Notes under the pieces: model-generated
The model's input: only the letters and a program-made list of their open reading frames with translations
The model's database searches: none
What the model was told of the DNA's origin: nothing
Shown: one piece after another, positions 6,036 to 11,917 of the stretch
Layout: each line of letters opens with the position of its first letter
How positions within the stretch are numbered: position 1 is the stretch's first letter
Program-made: the position numbers and the translations under genes
IMG/VR virus record: IMGVR_UViG_3300030107_002499
Location: 1-24,259 of that record
DNA length: 24,259 bases
DNA from: a virus
Reading direction: 5' to 3' (one strand)

Positions 6036-6048
6036 TGTTCTTTGACAA
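6036..6048 (+). promoter_or_regulatory. boxA-like motif, copy D
   Basis: TGTTCTTTGACAA matches E. coli rrn boxA at 11 of 13 positions. It is followed by CCTAATATGACGGAG and ATG 6070. It directly follows stem 3 of the leader. The layout (hairpin, motif, CTAAT, Shine-Dalgarno, ATG) copies that at 5302-5364. Confidence 0.5.
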
Positions 6049-6069
6049 CCTAATATGACGGAGTTGGAT

Positions 6070-6708
6070 ATGTTCAAAACTCATAATCCACAGGTTCGTC
6101 AGTTTGCACAGTTTAGTCCTGAAAATATGGAGCAAGTCTTTGCTTTCATTCAGGCCAGTATCCGTGAGGGTACGTACAAACTGTATGAAATGATGGCATT
6201 GTGGAGACAACTGGGATTGAGTTATGATCGACTGACATGGGGCAACAAGGGTGATGCCATGAAGCACATTGACAGTCATCGTAATGAAATCTACAAGGAC
6301 ATTATGAAGGCTATTCGTTCACGAAAACACGTGACGCATAAGATCATTGACATCGTGTCGGATATTCCAGGCTTTGGTGTACCGAAAGCTGGATTCGCTA
6401 GTCAACTCATACATGGTAGTGGTGGATGTCTTGATGTCCACAACAAGAAGATGTATGGGATAACGGACAACTTTGATGTAAACAAGGTTAGTCCACAACT
6501 CAAGGCTAAACGAATTGACAATTACGTTATAGTCTGTAATAATTTAGGTGGTGCTAGGAAACTTTGGGACGTATGGTGTACGTTTGTAGCCAACAAGTAT
6601 CCCAAACATTTTGAATCGCCAGAGGTAGTCAGCAAGTTACACGTTGACTGCTTGTACTGGCCTATCGTAAAGGTAGACAATGGAAGTCCAGAAAATTTCA
6701 AGAGATGA
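6070..6708 (+). CDS. Early protein with HhH-GPD-like motif (possible DNA glycosylase fold)
   Basis: A 212-residue protein. I chose ATG 6070 because CGGAG (6059-6063) lies 6 bases before it and the leader matches that of the 5364 gene; ATG 6055 is in frame but has no ribosome-binding site. IPGFGVPKAGFASQLI (99-114) reads as a helix-hairpin-helix (LPGVGPKTA pattern), and GCLDVHNKKMYG (119-130) follows at the distance where HhH-GPD base-excision glycosylases carry the catalytic Asp (pattern PVDTHVxR). D122 would be that residue. No iron-sulfur Cys cluster is visible. The N-terminal half is helical and unassigned. A role in DNA repair or in attacking modified or host DNA is possible. The fold call is motif recognition only. 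Confidence 0.6.
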   Translation: MFKTHNPQVRQFAQFSPENMEQVFAFIQASIREGTYKLYEMMALWRQLGLSYDRLTWGNKGDAMKHIDSHRNEIYKDIMKAIRSRKHVTHKIIDIVSDIPGFGVPKAGFASQLIHGSGGCLDVHNKKMYGITDNFDVNKVSPQLKAKRIDNYVIVCNNLGGARKLWDVWCTFVANKYPKHFESPEVVSKLHVDCLYWPIVKVDNGSPENFKR

Positions 6709-6859
6709 GGCATGGAGAAGGTACTTGATTGGTGACTATACCATGAGAGTACCACCTGTTTGCACTGATAATTGGGATGATTGGGATTGGGTACGATGGA
6801 CGTTCCCTAATATAGAACCTGAACCAGGAACAGAGTATGGAACAGAAAACAATAGTTGA
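6680..6859 (+). CDS. Small acidic Trp-rich protein, 59 aa
   Basis: The open frame from ATG 6680 to TGA 6857-6859 is preceded by AAAGG (6669-6673) at good spacing. It overlaps the upstream gene by 29 bp and the downstream gene by 23 bp, filling what would otherwise be a 128-base gap. The protein has an unusual Trp/Asp cluster (CTDNWDDWDWVRWTFPN) and an acidic Pro/Glu tail. The coding density around it and the ribosome-binding site support a real gene. No family was recognised; small acidic phage proteins are often inhibitors of host DNA-binding enzymes, but that is speculation here. Confidence 0.6.
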   Translation: MEVQKISRDEAWRRYLIGDYTMRVPPVCTDNWDDWDWVRWTFPNIEPEPGTEYGTENNS

Positions 6860-7043
6860 GTACAAGTCAGCCAGTAAAGGTTGGATTAATATCGAGGACA
6901 TGGCACAGGAACACCTTGTTAATGTGATCAAGAAGTCCTTGAGAGAACAGAAGGTTGCCCGATTTCGACAGGTAAATAGTGTCGAGTTTGTATTACAACC
7001 TGATGTAGCCACAGAACAACTCAACCTACGTCTGGTAGGCTAG
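6837..7043 (+). CDS. Early hypothetical protein, 68 aa
   Basis: ATG 6837 has an AGGA-type ribosome-binding site inside the preceding small gene. The protein is soluble. Its middle part is a predicted amphipathic helix (MAQEHLVNVIKKSLREQKVARF) followed by strand-like VNSVEFVLQPD. There is no signal or membrane segment and no known domain. It is followed 4 bases later by the next early gene. Confidence 0.6.
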   Translation: MEQKTIVEYKSASKGWINIEDMAQEHLVNVIKKSLREQKVARFRQVNSVEFVLQPDVATEQLNLRLVG

Positions 7044-7047
7044 ACTT

Positions 7048-7296
7048 GTGGAAGACTTGAAGATAGATCGTGGGAAACTAAGTGATGAGGACATCGAAGA
7101 TGCAGAGCAAAAGACTCACGATCTACTGTTAAAGTTCTTCGGTGTCATACATGAAGTAATACAGGATGACAACCCTGATTTGTCAGACTCGGATAAGTAC
7201 ACGATAGTATGTAACATCCATGAATCAATAGGTGTAGCCATGACTATGATCGCTAATGATCTGGAGATCAAGGCTACTGGAAAGATGGTGAACTGA
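7048..7296 (+). CDS. Early hypothetical acidic helical protein, 82 aa
   Basis: The start is GTG 7048; AGGC is a weak ribosome-binding site. The protein is acidic in its first two thirds (DRGKLSDEDIEDAEQK, DDNPDLSDSDKY) and all-helical in appearance, with no membrane segment. It is unrecognised. Its position in a run of small overlapping early genes favours a regulatory or anti-host role, but nothing in the sequence defines it. Confidence 0.55.
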   Translation: MEDLKIDRGKLSDEDIEDAEQKTHDLLLKFFGVIHEVIQDDNPDLSDSDKYTIVCNIHESIGVAMTMIANDLEIKATGKMVN

Positions 7297-7298
7297 CT

Positions 7299-7532
7299 AT
7301 GATGAAACCAATATACCATCTATACTTTGGATTAGTTGTCTTGACAATACTAATATCTACAAGTATAATGGTTTTAAAACTAAGGGATATAATGTGGAAG
7401 ACCAGAGTCATCCACAGTAAGATAGATACTATACGTATGATGAATGAAATTATTCTACTGGAGAACGATGGGTATTCTAAACAGAGGGTCACAAGTACAC
7501 CGAGACAGAACCAAATACCACAGACCCAGTAG
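7299..7532 (+). CDS. Small membrane protein with one N-terminal transmembrane helix, 77 aa
   Basis: The start is ATGATG at 7299, 2 bases after the upstream stop. Residues 7-27 (HLYFGLVVLTILISTSIMVL) form a single hydrophobic helix. The rest is a charged helical domain (LRDIMWKTRVIHSKIDTIRMMNEIILLEND), probably cytoplasmic if the positive-inside rule holds, then a Gln/Pro/Thr tail. It could be a superinfection-exclusion or envelope-modifying early protein. No family was recognised. The last 65 bases overlap the next frame. Confidence 0.55.
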   Translation: MMKPIYHLYFGLVVLTILISTSIMVLKLRDIMWKTRVIHSKIDTIRMMNEIILLENDGYSKQRVTSTPRQNQIPQTQ

Positions 7533-7737
7533 CAATAACGAATTAACTGATGAGTACAGGCAGAACTATAGATTTCTACCACACTATAGCTACCTAGTAG
7601 GTGTGAGTCTACGACTAGAGGTAGACCATTCAGTAGATATGGTGTCTGTCCACTACAATCGTAAACTGCTGGAAGGAGCAGTAAAGGATGTTATAACTAA
7701 GAACATGGGTGAGTATCCAAATGTAAAAGGAACCTGA
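7468..7737 (+). CDS. Hypothetical protein whose 3' end overlaps the tRNA-Tyr gene, 89 aa
   Basis: The open frame is taken from ATG 7468, with TGGAG (7459-7463) 4 bases before it; an earlier in-frame ATG at 7444 has no ribosome-binding site. The N-terminal part is basic and low in hydrophobics. The middle (YSYLVGVSLRLEVDHSVDMVSVHYNRKLLEGAVKDVITKNMG) looks like strand-strand-helix and is the most protein-like part. The last ten codons and the stop lie inside the 5' half of the tRNA-Tyr gene (7707-7792). Either this dual use is real or the true protein ends differently in related phages. No family was recognised. Confidence 0.45.
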   Translation: MGILNRGSQVHRDRTKYHRPSSNNELTDEYRQNYRFLPHYSYLVGVSLRLEVDHSVDMVSVHYNRKLLEGAVKDVITKNMGEYPNVKGT

Positions 7738-7792
7738 CTGTAAATCAGGCGTGTGCACACACATGTAGGTTAAAATCCTACCTCACCCACCA
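7707..7792 (+). tRNA. tRNA-Tyr (anticodon GTA), class II with long variable arm, CCA encoded
   Basis: Acceptor GGGTGAG (7707-7713) pairs perfectly with CTCACCC (7782-7788), followed by ACCA. Anticodon arm CCTGA-CTGTAAA-TCAGG (7733-7749) gives anticodon GTA at 7740-7742. The variable region 7750-7764 is long, with a GTGT/ACAC stem, as expected of bacterial tRNA-Tyr. T stem GTAGG/CCTAC (7765-7769, 7777-7781) is perfect. Oddities: the D stem is only 3 bp (TCC/GGA), its loop lacks the usual GG pair, and the T loop is TTAAAAT instead of TTCRANT, so the G19-C56 elbow pair is missing on both sides. Confidence 0.88.
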
Positions 7793-7935
7793 GATAGGGG
7801 CATGGGAGGCATCCCATACGGACCAGAATATTTTCTGCGAATGTAGTTAATAGTCTGCGTGACAGGTACGAACAGTTGCCTTTGAGGATTGAATGATCAA
7901 CTTTCCGAGCTTGCCGTAAGCCCCTTTTACTTAAA
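7793..7935 (+). other. Non-coding spacer with local hairpins between the two tRNA elements
   Basis: No open frame is credible here. Visible stems are ATGGG/CCCAT (7802-7806, 7813-7817, 6-base loop) and CAGAA/TTCTG (7824-7828, 7833-7837, TATT loop). A larger stem, AGCCC(C)TTT/AAAGGGCT (7919-7927, 7933-7940), uses the same bases as the 5' acceptor strand of the tRNA-Trp-like element, so the two folds exclude each other. I could not match this stretch to a third tRNA, tmRNA or RNase P RNA. Confidence 0.5.
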
Positions 7936-8005
7936 GGGCTATCATCTGGGATGCGATCTGATTCCAAACCAGATTAGGAGGGTTCGATTCCTTCATAGTC
8001 CGCCA
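7936..8005 (+). tRNA. tRNA-Trp-like element (anticodon CCA) with shortened D arm
   Basis: Acceptor GGGCTAT (7936-7942) pairs with ATAGTCC (7995-8001) with one G-U, then discriminator G and encoded CCA (8003-8005). T arm GAGGG-TTCGATT-CCTTC (7978-7994) is canonical. Anticodon loop TTCCAAA (7962-7968) has U33, anticodon CCA and A37. The anticodon stem TCTGA/CCAGA has one A-C mismatch next to the loop. Discriminator G is correct for bacterial tRNA-Trp. The D-arm region is only about 12 bases (7945-7956) with at most a 2-3 bp stem, and position 8 is C, not U. The total is 70 nt. It may be a working minimal tRNA, a decaying one, or an attachment site keeping the tRNA 3' half. Confidence 0.65.
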
Positions 8006-8023
8006 AGACTGACTTAAAACAAT

Positions 8024-8191
8024 CACTACGAACAAAGCATTATGATGCGGTAGTGACCAAAGGTTGAAGGCCCGAAGTCAGGGTTTGTTGCATCCCAAGT
8101 ATGGTGGGGTGTACCAGACTTAACCAAAAAACCATACAAACCGAGGGCAGATAGACCAGGAGGATAGTTGACTCCATTCCTCTGTCTGTCC
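8024..8191 (+). ncRNA. Nested hairpins forming a structured leader before the 8204 gene
   Basis: P1: CACTAC (8024-8029) with GTAGTG (8050-8055), enclosing GCAT/ATGC (8037-8040, 8045-8048). P2: GGTTTGT (8082-8088) with ACAAACC (8136-8142), enclosing P3 GCATCCC (8090-8096) with GGGGTGT (8106-8112). P4: GGGCAGATAGA (8145-8155) with TCTGTCTGTCC (8181-8191), 11 bp with two G-U. Inside P4 the strong ribosome-binding site AGGAGGA (8158-8164) can pair through GGAG (8159-8162) with CTCC (8172-8175). These stems do not conflict with one another. The arrangement suggests a structured 5' leader controlling translation of the next gene; I recognise no known riboswitch class. Confidence 0.5.
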
Positions 8192-8203
8192 TCACCACTA
8201 AGA

Positions 8204-8455
8204 ATGACTATGAGTACCAAGAAATATATTCATGTCAATCAGCATAAGATCAAGGCAAATCGAAAAGATTTCTTTGCTAATAATCCTGTCTTGACAGTGA
8301 AAGATTATAAGAGTAATGTGTATTGTAATGAACTTGAAATCTTGGATGATGCAGGACACGTAGTAGCCAAGGTAATATACAGACCAGAGAAACCATTGTC
8401 CTGTGGAGCAGAGGTCTGGATAGAAACTCATAGAGAGGTACGCTTATGTTCGTAA
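8204..8455 (+). CDS. Conserved phage hypothetical protein (KKYIHVNQH type), 83 aa
   Basis: The start is ambiguous: ATG 8204 or 8210, or TTG 8168, which sits just after a strong AGGAGGA but within a hairpin. I favour 8204/8210 because the KKYIHVNQHKIKANRK segment is, as I recall, the usual N-terminus of a small family widespread in marine phages and prophages. Other family marks are VLTVKDYKSNVYCNELEI and PLSCGAEVWIET near the C-terminus. The fold looks all-beta. Function is unknown. It overlaps the next gene by 10 bp. The structured leader upstream suggests translational control. Confidence 0.75.
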   Translation: MTMSTKKYIHVNQHKIKANRKDFFANNPVLTVKDYKSNVYCNELEILDDAGHVVAKVIYRPEKPLSCGAEVWIETHREVRLCS

Positions 8456-8664
8456 AGAATGTCTATATAACTATATGGGATTTTGCTGACAGTGATGAAG
8501 GTGAAGAGGTAGCTAAATTAAAATTTAAATACCTTGACCTTGACACAATAGAACAAGTAGTATATACTATTGTAGAAGAATCAGATGCACTCTTTGATGA
8601 TTCAATCAAAGTAGAAGTAAACTTTAATTATTACCCAGTACATACAGTTAATGAGTCTCATTGA
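8446..8664 (+). CDS. Hypothetical acidic protein, 72 aa
   Basis: ATG 8446 with GAGG a normal distance upstream. It overlaps the preceding gene by 10 bp and the RNA polymerase gene by 14 bp, so it is probably coupled to polymerase translation. The protein is acidic (DFADSDEGEEVAKLKF, EESDALFDDSIKVEVNF) with alternating strand and helix character and no membrane segment. No family was recognised. Being immediately upstream of the RNA polymerase, it might modulate that enzyme, but this is only position. Confidence 0.65.
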   Translation: MFVKNVYITIWDFADSDEGEEVAKLKFKYLDLDTIEQVVYTIVEESDALFDDSIKVEVNFNYYPVHTVNESH

Positions 8665-11089
8665 AGAGCAACTTAAAATAGAGCAGGAGTCGATAGACTT
8701 TGGTATCGACCACTATCGTAAACAGGTAGCTGAAGCCAAGCAGATGAGCCGTGAAGGGACTACACTGCACGGCATACTACTAATGAAGCACAGTGTAGAC
8801 AAGGTGTCACAAGTGATACGTGATTTCCTTGACAGTGCATTGAGTGGAAAGATAGGGAGATACCAGACTTCTGCTTTAAGACTAGATGAAATAGATCCTG
8901 AAGTCAGTGCCTATATAGCATTGAAGTGTATGGTAGATGGAGTGTCCAATCGTATGTCACTCACCAAGTCATCCCTTATGATAGGGAATGCACTTGAGGA
9001 TCACGTTAAGTTTTCTATCTGGCAGAGTAAAGAAAGAAAGATATTTAACAGGACTCTCAAGGACGTTAAAGCTCGTACCTCTAACCGACACTACCAGAGG
9101 TACAATGTAATACGTAAGATGTCCAAGATTGAGGTGATAGACTACGCACTATGGGACAAGTCAGAACGTGTACGAGTAGGATCTAAACTAATAGACCTAG
9201 TGATAGGAGCCACTGGTCTATTCAAAGTACAGACATTCCAACTCAGTAAACGACTGAGAGAAACTGTAATCCTAGCAACTGAGGATACACTTAAATGGAT
9301 TGAAGAAGTCAACAAACGTGGTGAGGTACTGCACCCAAGGTATTATCCTTGTGTGATACCACCTTTAGATTGGTCAGGTCCGTTGGATGGTGGATACCAT
9401 ACGGATAAGTTGCGTCAGATACCCATGATAAAAACTACCAATCGTAAGTACCTTGAGGAAATGGAAACAGTATCCATGCCTATGGAGTACCGATGTATTA
9501 ACGCATTGCAACGTACTCAATGGTGTGTTAATGTTAAAGTTCTTGAGGTGATGAAACAAGTGTGGGAATCAGGGCAACCTTGGCCTGGAATACCACCAAA
9601 GTTTGATCATCCAATACCACCTGCACCAGTACCAGAGGGTATGAATAAACAGGACATGGATCAAGAACTGTACCAAGAGTTTATAACATGGAAAAAAAAT
9701 GCGGCAAATATATACAATGAGAATGCACGTATAGGTAGTAAGCGTATCCAATTTGTACGTACACTATCAATGGCCCAGAAGTTTGAGAAGTACAGGGATA
9801 TATACTTTGTATATCAATCAGACTTTAGAGGACGTAAGTACACAGTCTCGTCCTTCATGACACCACAAGGACCAGACTTTGCTAAAGCCTTACTGACATT
9901 CAGTGCTTCTGAACCTATCGAGAATGATGAACAAGCTAAATGGCTTGCAGTTCATGGAGCAAACTGTTATGGTTATGATAAGGTATCACTTGATGATAGA
10001 TACCAGTGGTGTTTAGATAACTTAGATAAGATACAACGTACTGCTGAAGATCCTTTCGGATACCGATGGTGGACTGAGGCTGATGAACCTTGGCAATTCC
10101 TAGCATTCTGTTTTGAATGGTCAGGGTTTGCAGATAAAGGTTACGGATACATGTCAAGTCTTCCTGTTATGGTGGATGGAAGTAACAACGGACTGCAACA
10201 CTATTCAGCAATCCTTCGTGATCCTGTTGGCGGTAAGGCTACGAACCTTACTAATGAAGAGATGCCACAGGATATATACCAAGAGGTAGCTGACCTAGTG
10301 TTGAAGGATGTACAATCAGAGTACGATGTAGATACACACGCTAAACGATGGGTGGACTCAGGACTTATAACACGTAAGCTAACTAAACGTCCTGTCATGG
10401 TCGTACCTTATGGTGGTACGATGTATTCATGTCGAGCCTACATTGAGGATGCTATGCGTGAAGAGTTTCTGAAAGGAGTTCCTAATCCTTTTGGAGATGA
10501 CTTGTTTAAATCATCCATGTACCTAGCACGTTCCGTATGGAAAGCGATAGGTAAGGTGGTAGTCTCTGCACGAGAGGCAATGAAATGGTTACAAGTAATA
10601 GGGAATAGTATTAGTAAAAAACAAATGCCTATCGTATGGTCTACACCTTCTGGATTTGTAGTGCATCAGATGTATCCTGCAATAAAGGAACGTCAGATTG
10701 CTACACATATAGATGGTAAACTTATTAAACCTGTAATAGCAACACAAGATTATGCTAGAGTTGACCGACACCGAGCAGTCAATGGTATAGCACCCAACTT
10801 TGTACATGCACTTGATGCGTGTGCATTGACCATCACAGTGAACAAGTGTCTCGATGATGGTATCATGGACTTCGCTATGGTTCATGACTCTTATGGTGTG
10901 TTTGCCCATCACTCTCCTGAATTATCTGTCAATCTTAGACAGGCATTCTATGAGATGTACAATGAGAACGATGTGCTACACCAGTTTAGGTTATCAGCAA
11001 CTGATGTACTGGATGAGGTTGAATCACCACCTGAACGTGGGAATCTTGACTTATCTAAGGTACTAAAATCAGATTACTTTTTTTCTTAA
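8651..11089 (+). CDS. Single-subunit DNA-dependent RNA polymerase (T7 gp1 type)
   Basis: An 812-residue enzyme (T7 gp1 is 883) that would transcribe middle and late phage genes from its own promoters. Key motifs are intact: SDFRGRKYTVSSFMTPQG (390-407, T7 DWRGRVYAVSMFNPQG); catalytic Asp D509 in VMVDGSNNGLQHYSAILRD (T7 D537); LTKRPVMVVPYGG at 577-589 with K579 and Y587 (T7 K631, Y639); NGIAPNFVHALD (711-722); and the second catalytic Asp D746 in MVHDSYG (T7 D812). The C-terminus YFFS ends in aromatics like the T7 FAFA foot. The start ATG 8651 lies within the previous gene. The ~70-residue difference from T7 is mostly N-terminal. A CCTAT/ATAGG hairpin follows the stop. Confidence 0.97.
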   Translation: MSLIEEQLKIEQESIDFGIDHYRKQVAEAKQMSREGTTLHGILLMKHSVDKVSQVIRDFLDSALSGKIGRYQTSALRLDEIDPEVSAYIALKCMVDGVSNRMSLTKSSLMIGNALEDHVKFSIWQSKERKIFNRTLKDVKARTSNRHYQRYNVIRKMSKIEVIDYALWDKSERVRVGSKLIDLVIGATGLFKVQTFQLSKRLRETVILATEDTLKWIEEVNKRGEVLHPRYYPCVIPPLDWSGPLDGGYHTDKLRQIPMIKTTNRKYLEEMETVSMPMEYRCINALQRTQWCVNVKVLEVMKQVWESGQPWPGIPPKFDHPIPPAPVPEGMNKQDMDQELYQEFITWKKNAANIYNENARIGSKRIQFVRTLSMAQKFEKYRDIYFVYQSDFRGRKYTVSSFMTPQGPDFAKALLTFSASEPIENDEQAKWLAVHGANCYGYDKVSLDDRYQWCLDNLDKIQRTAEDPFGYRWWTEADEPWQFLAFCFEWSGFADKGYGYMSSLPVMVDGSNNGLQHYSAILRDPVGGKATNLTNEEMPQDIYQEVADLVLKDVQSEYDVDTHAKRWVDSGLITRKLTKRPVMVVPYGGTMYSCRAYIEDAMREEFLKGVPNPFGDDLFKSSMYLARSVWKAIGKVVVSAREAMKWLQVIGNSISKKQMPIVWSTPSGFVVHQMYPAIKERQIATHIDGKLIKPVIATQDYARVDRHRAVNGIAPNFVHALDACALTITVNKCLDDGIMDFAMVHDSYGVFAHHSPELSVNLRQAFYEMYNENDVLHQFRLSATDVLDEVESPPERGNLDLSKVLKSDYFFS

Positions 11090-11123
11090 CCTATCCTGAA
11101 TAGGAGTTAATGACTATTATAGC

Positions 11124-11297
11124 ATGAAGTACGATATAGATTATCTTTGTAGATTATGTGTACACTACTTAGATAATGATGAACAAATACCTATTGACAT
11201 TGTATTTGAATGTGTTACACTAGGTATTGATGTTAGTAAATTAGAAACCAACCATTCTTTAGGAAAGGATACATGGCAAATAGAGAGTACACAGTAA
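11124..11297 (+). CDS. Small hypothetical protein between RNA polymerase and SSB, 57 aa
   Basis: The open frame from ATG 11124 to TAA 11295-11297 covers most of the otherwise empty 183-base gap and overlaps the SSB gene by 25 bp. The product is acidic, with three Cys (YLCRLCVHYLDNDEQIP; FECVTLGIDV) and a helix-loop-helix look. The nearest AGGAG (11102-11106) is 17 bases from the ATG; it fits better a 5-codon frame starting at 11110 whose stop overlaps ATG 11124 (ATGA), so re-initiation is possible. Function is unknown and the coding status uncertain. Confidence 0.5.
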   Translation: MKYDIDYLCRLCVHYLDNDEQIPIDIVFECVTLGIDVSKLETNHSLGKDTWQIESTQ

Positions 11298-11917
11298 CAC
11301 CGAAAGGTGAGATGAGATGGGCTTACCTTCATAAGCCTGACACTCAGTTTGATTCTAATGGAGTGTTCCATGTCAAACTTCGGTTAGCCAATGGATCATC
11401 TGATGATCTGCGTAAGGCTATTGAACGTGAGCATAAGGCAAACAAGAAGGATGCCGTAGCTCGTAACCCTAATCGGAAATCCTTCCGAGAATTTCTACCT
11501 TTCAAAGAGGTCTTGAATGAGGACGGATTAGCTGATGGCTACGAATTTCAATTCAAGTTGAAAGCAGTAGCAACCAACTCTAAAACAGGGCAGGAGTTTA
11601 CTCAACGTCCTGTTGTAGTAGGTCCAGACAAGAAGCCTATTCCTTCTGAGGTTACCATTGGTAATGGAAGCATCGGGAAGATAGCCTTTGAAACTATTCC
11701 CTACTTTACAGGGAATAACTTAGGTGTCTCGCTTCGTCTGCGTGGAGTTCAGGTTCTTGAACTGGTAGAGTATAATGCAGGTGGGAACGATATGTTCTCA
11801 GTTGAGGAAGGATACTCAATCGTAACCAGTTCCAAGGCCAATGAAGAACAAGAAGCAGAGATGTTTGAAGAAGAAGAAACCAGTAACCAAAAAGGAGAAG
11901 ACGAAGAAGACTTTTAG
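11273..11917 (+). CDS. Single-stranded DNA-binding protein (T7 gp2.5 type)
   Basis: A 214-residue protein with an OB-fold-like body and an acidic C-terminal tail that ends in Phe (NQKGEDEEDF), the hallmark of gp2.5 and SSB tails. The opening (TPKGEMRWAYLHKPDTQF), RNPNRKSFREFLPFKEV and the late VSLRLRGVQVLEL match marine T7-like SSBs as I remember them. It coats ssDNA during replication and recombination, and the tail would dock on polymerase and helicase. AGGAAAGG precedes ATG 11273 at good spacing. The last 77 bases also encode the start of endonuclease I in another frame; GAA-rich codons read as Glu here and as Lys in the other frame. It heads the replication block. Confidence 0.88.
   Translation: MANREYTVTPKGEMRWAYLHKPDTQFDSNGVFHVKLRLANGSSDDLRKAIEREHKANKKDAVARNPNRKSFREFLPFKEVLNEDGLADGYEFQFKLKAVATNSKTGQEFTQRPVVVGPDKKPIPSEVTIGNGSIGKIAFETIPYFTGNNLGVSLRLRGVQVLELVEYNAGGNDMFSVEEGYSIVTSSKANEEQEAEMFEEEETSNQKGEDEEDF

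Noticed and set aside
7607-7860. Possible group I intron core (CGACTAGA at 7612-7619 and TAGTC-like segments later)
   Set aside because: The R-like segment lies in a coding frame, a matching S element at proper distance with P7 pairing was not found, and neither tRNA nor any gene here is visibly split.
7793-8203. tmRNA, RNase P RNA or SRP RNA in the RNA island
   Set aside because: No tag-peptide frame, no conserved RNase P core segments and no SRP GGAAG-type loop were recognised; the stems do not fit those layouts.
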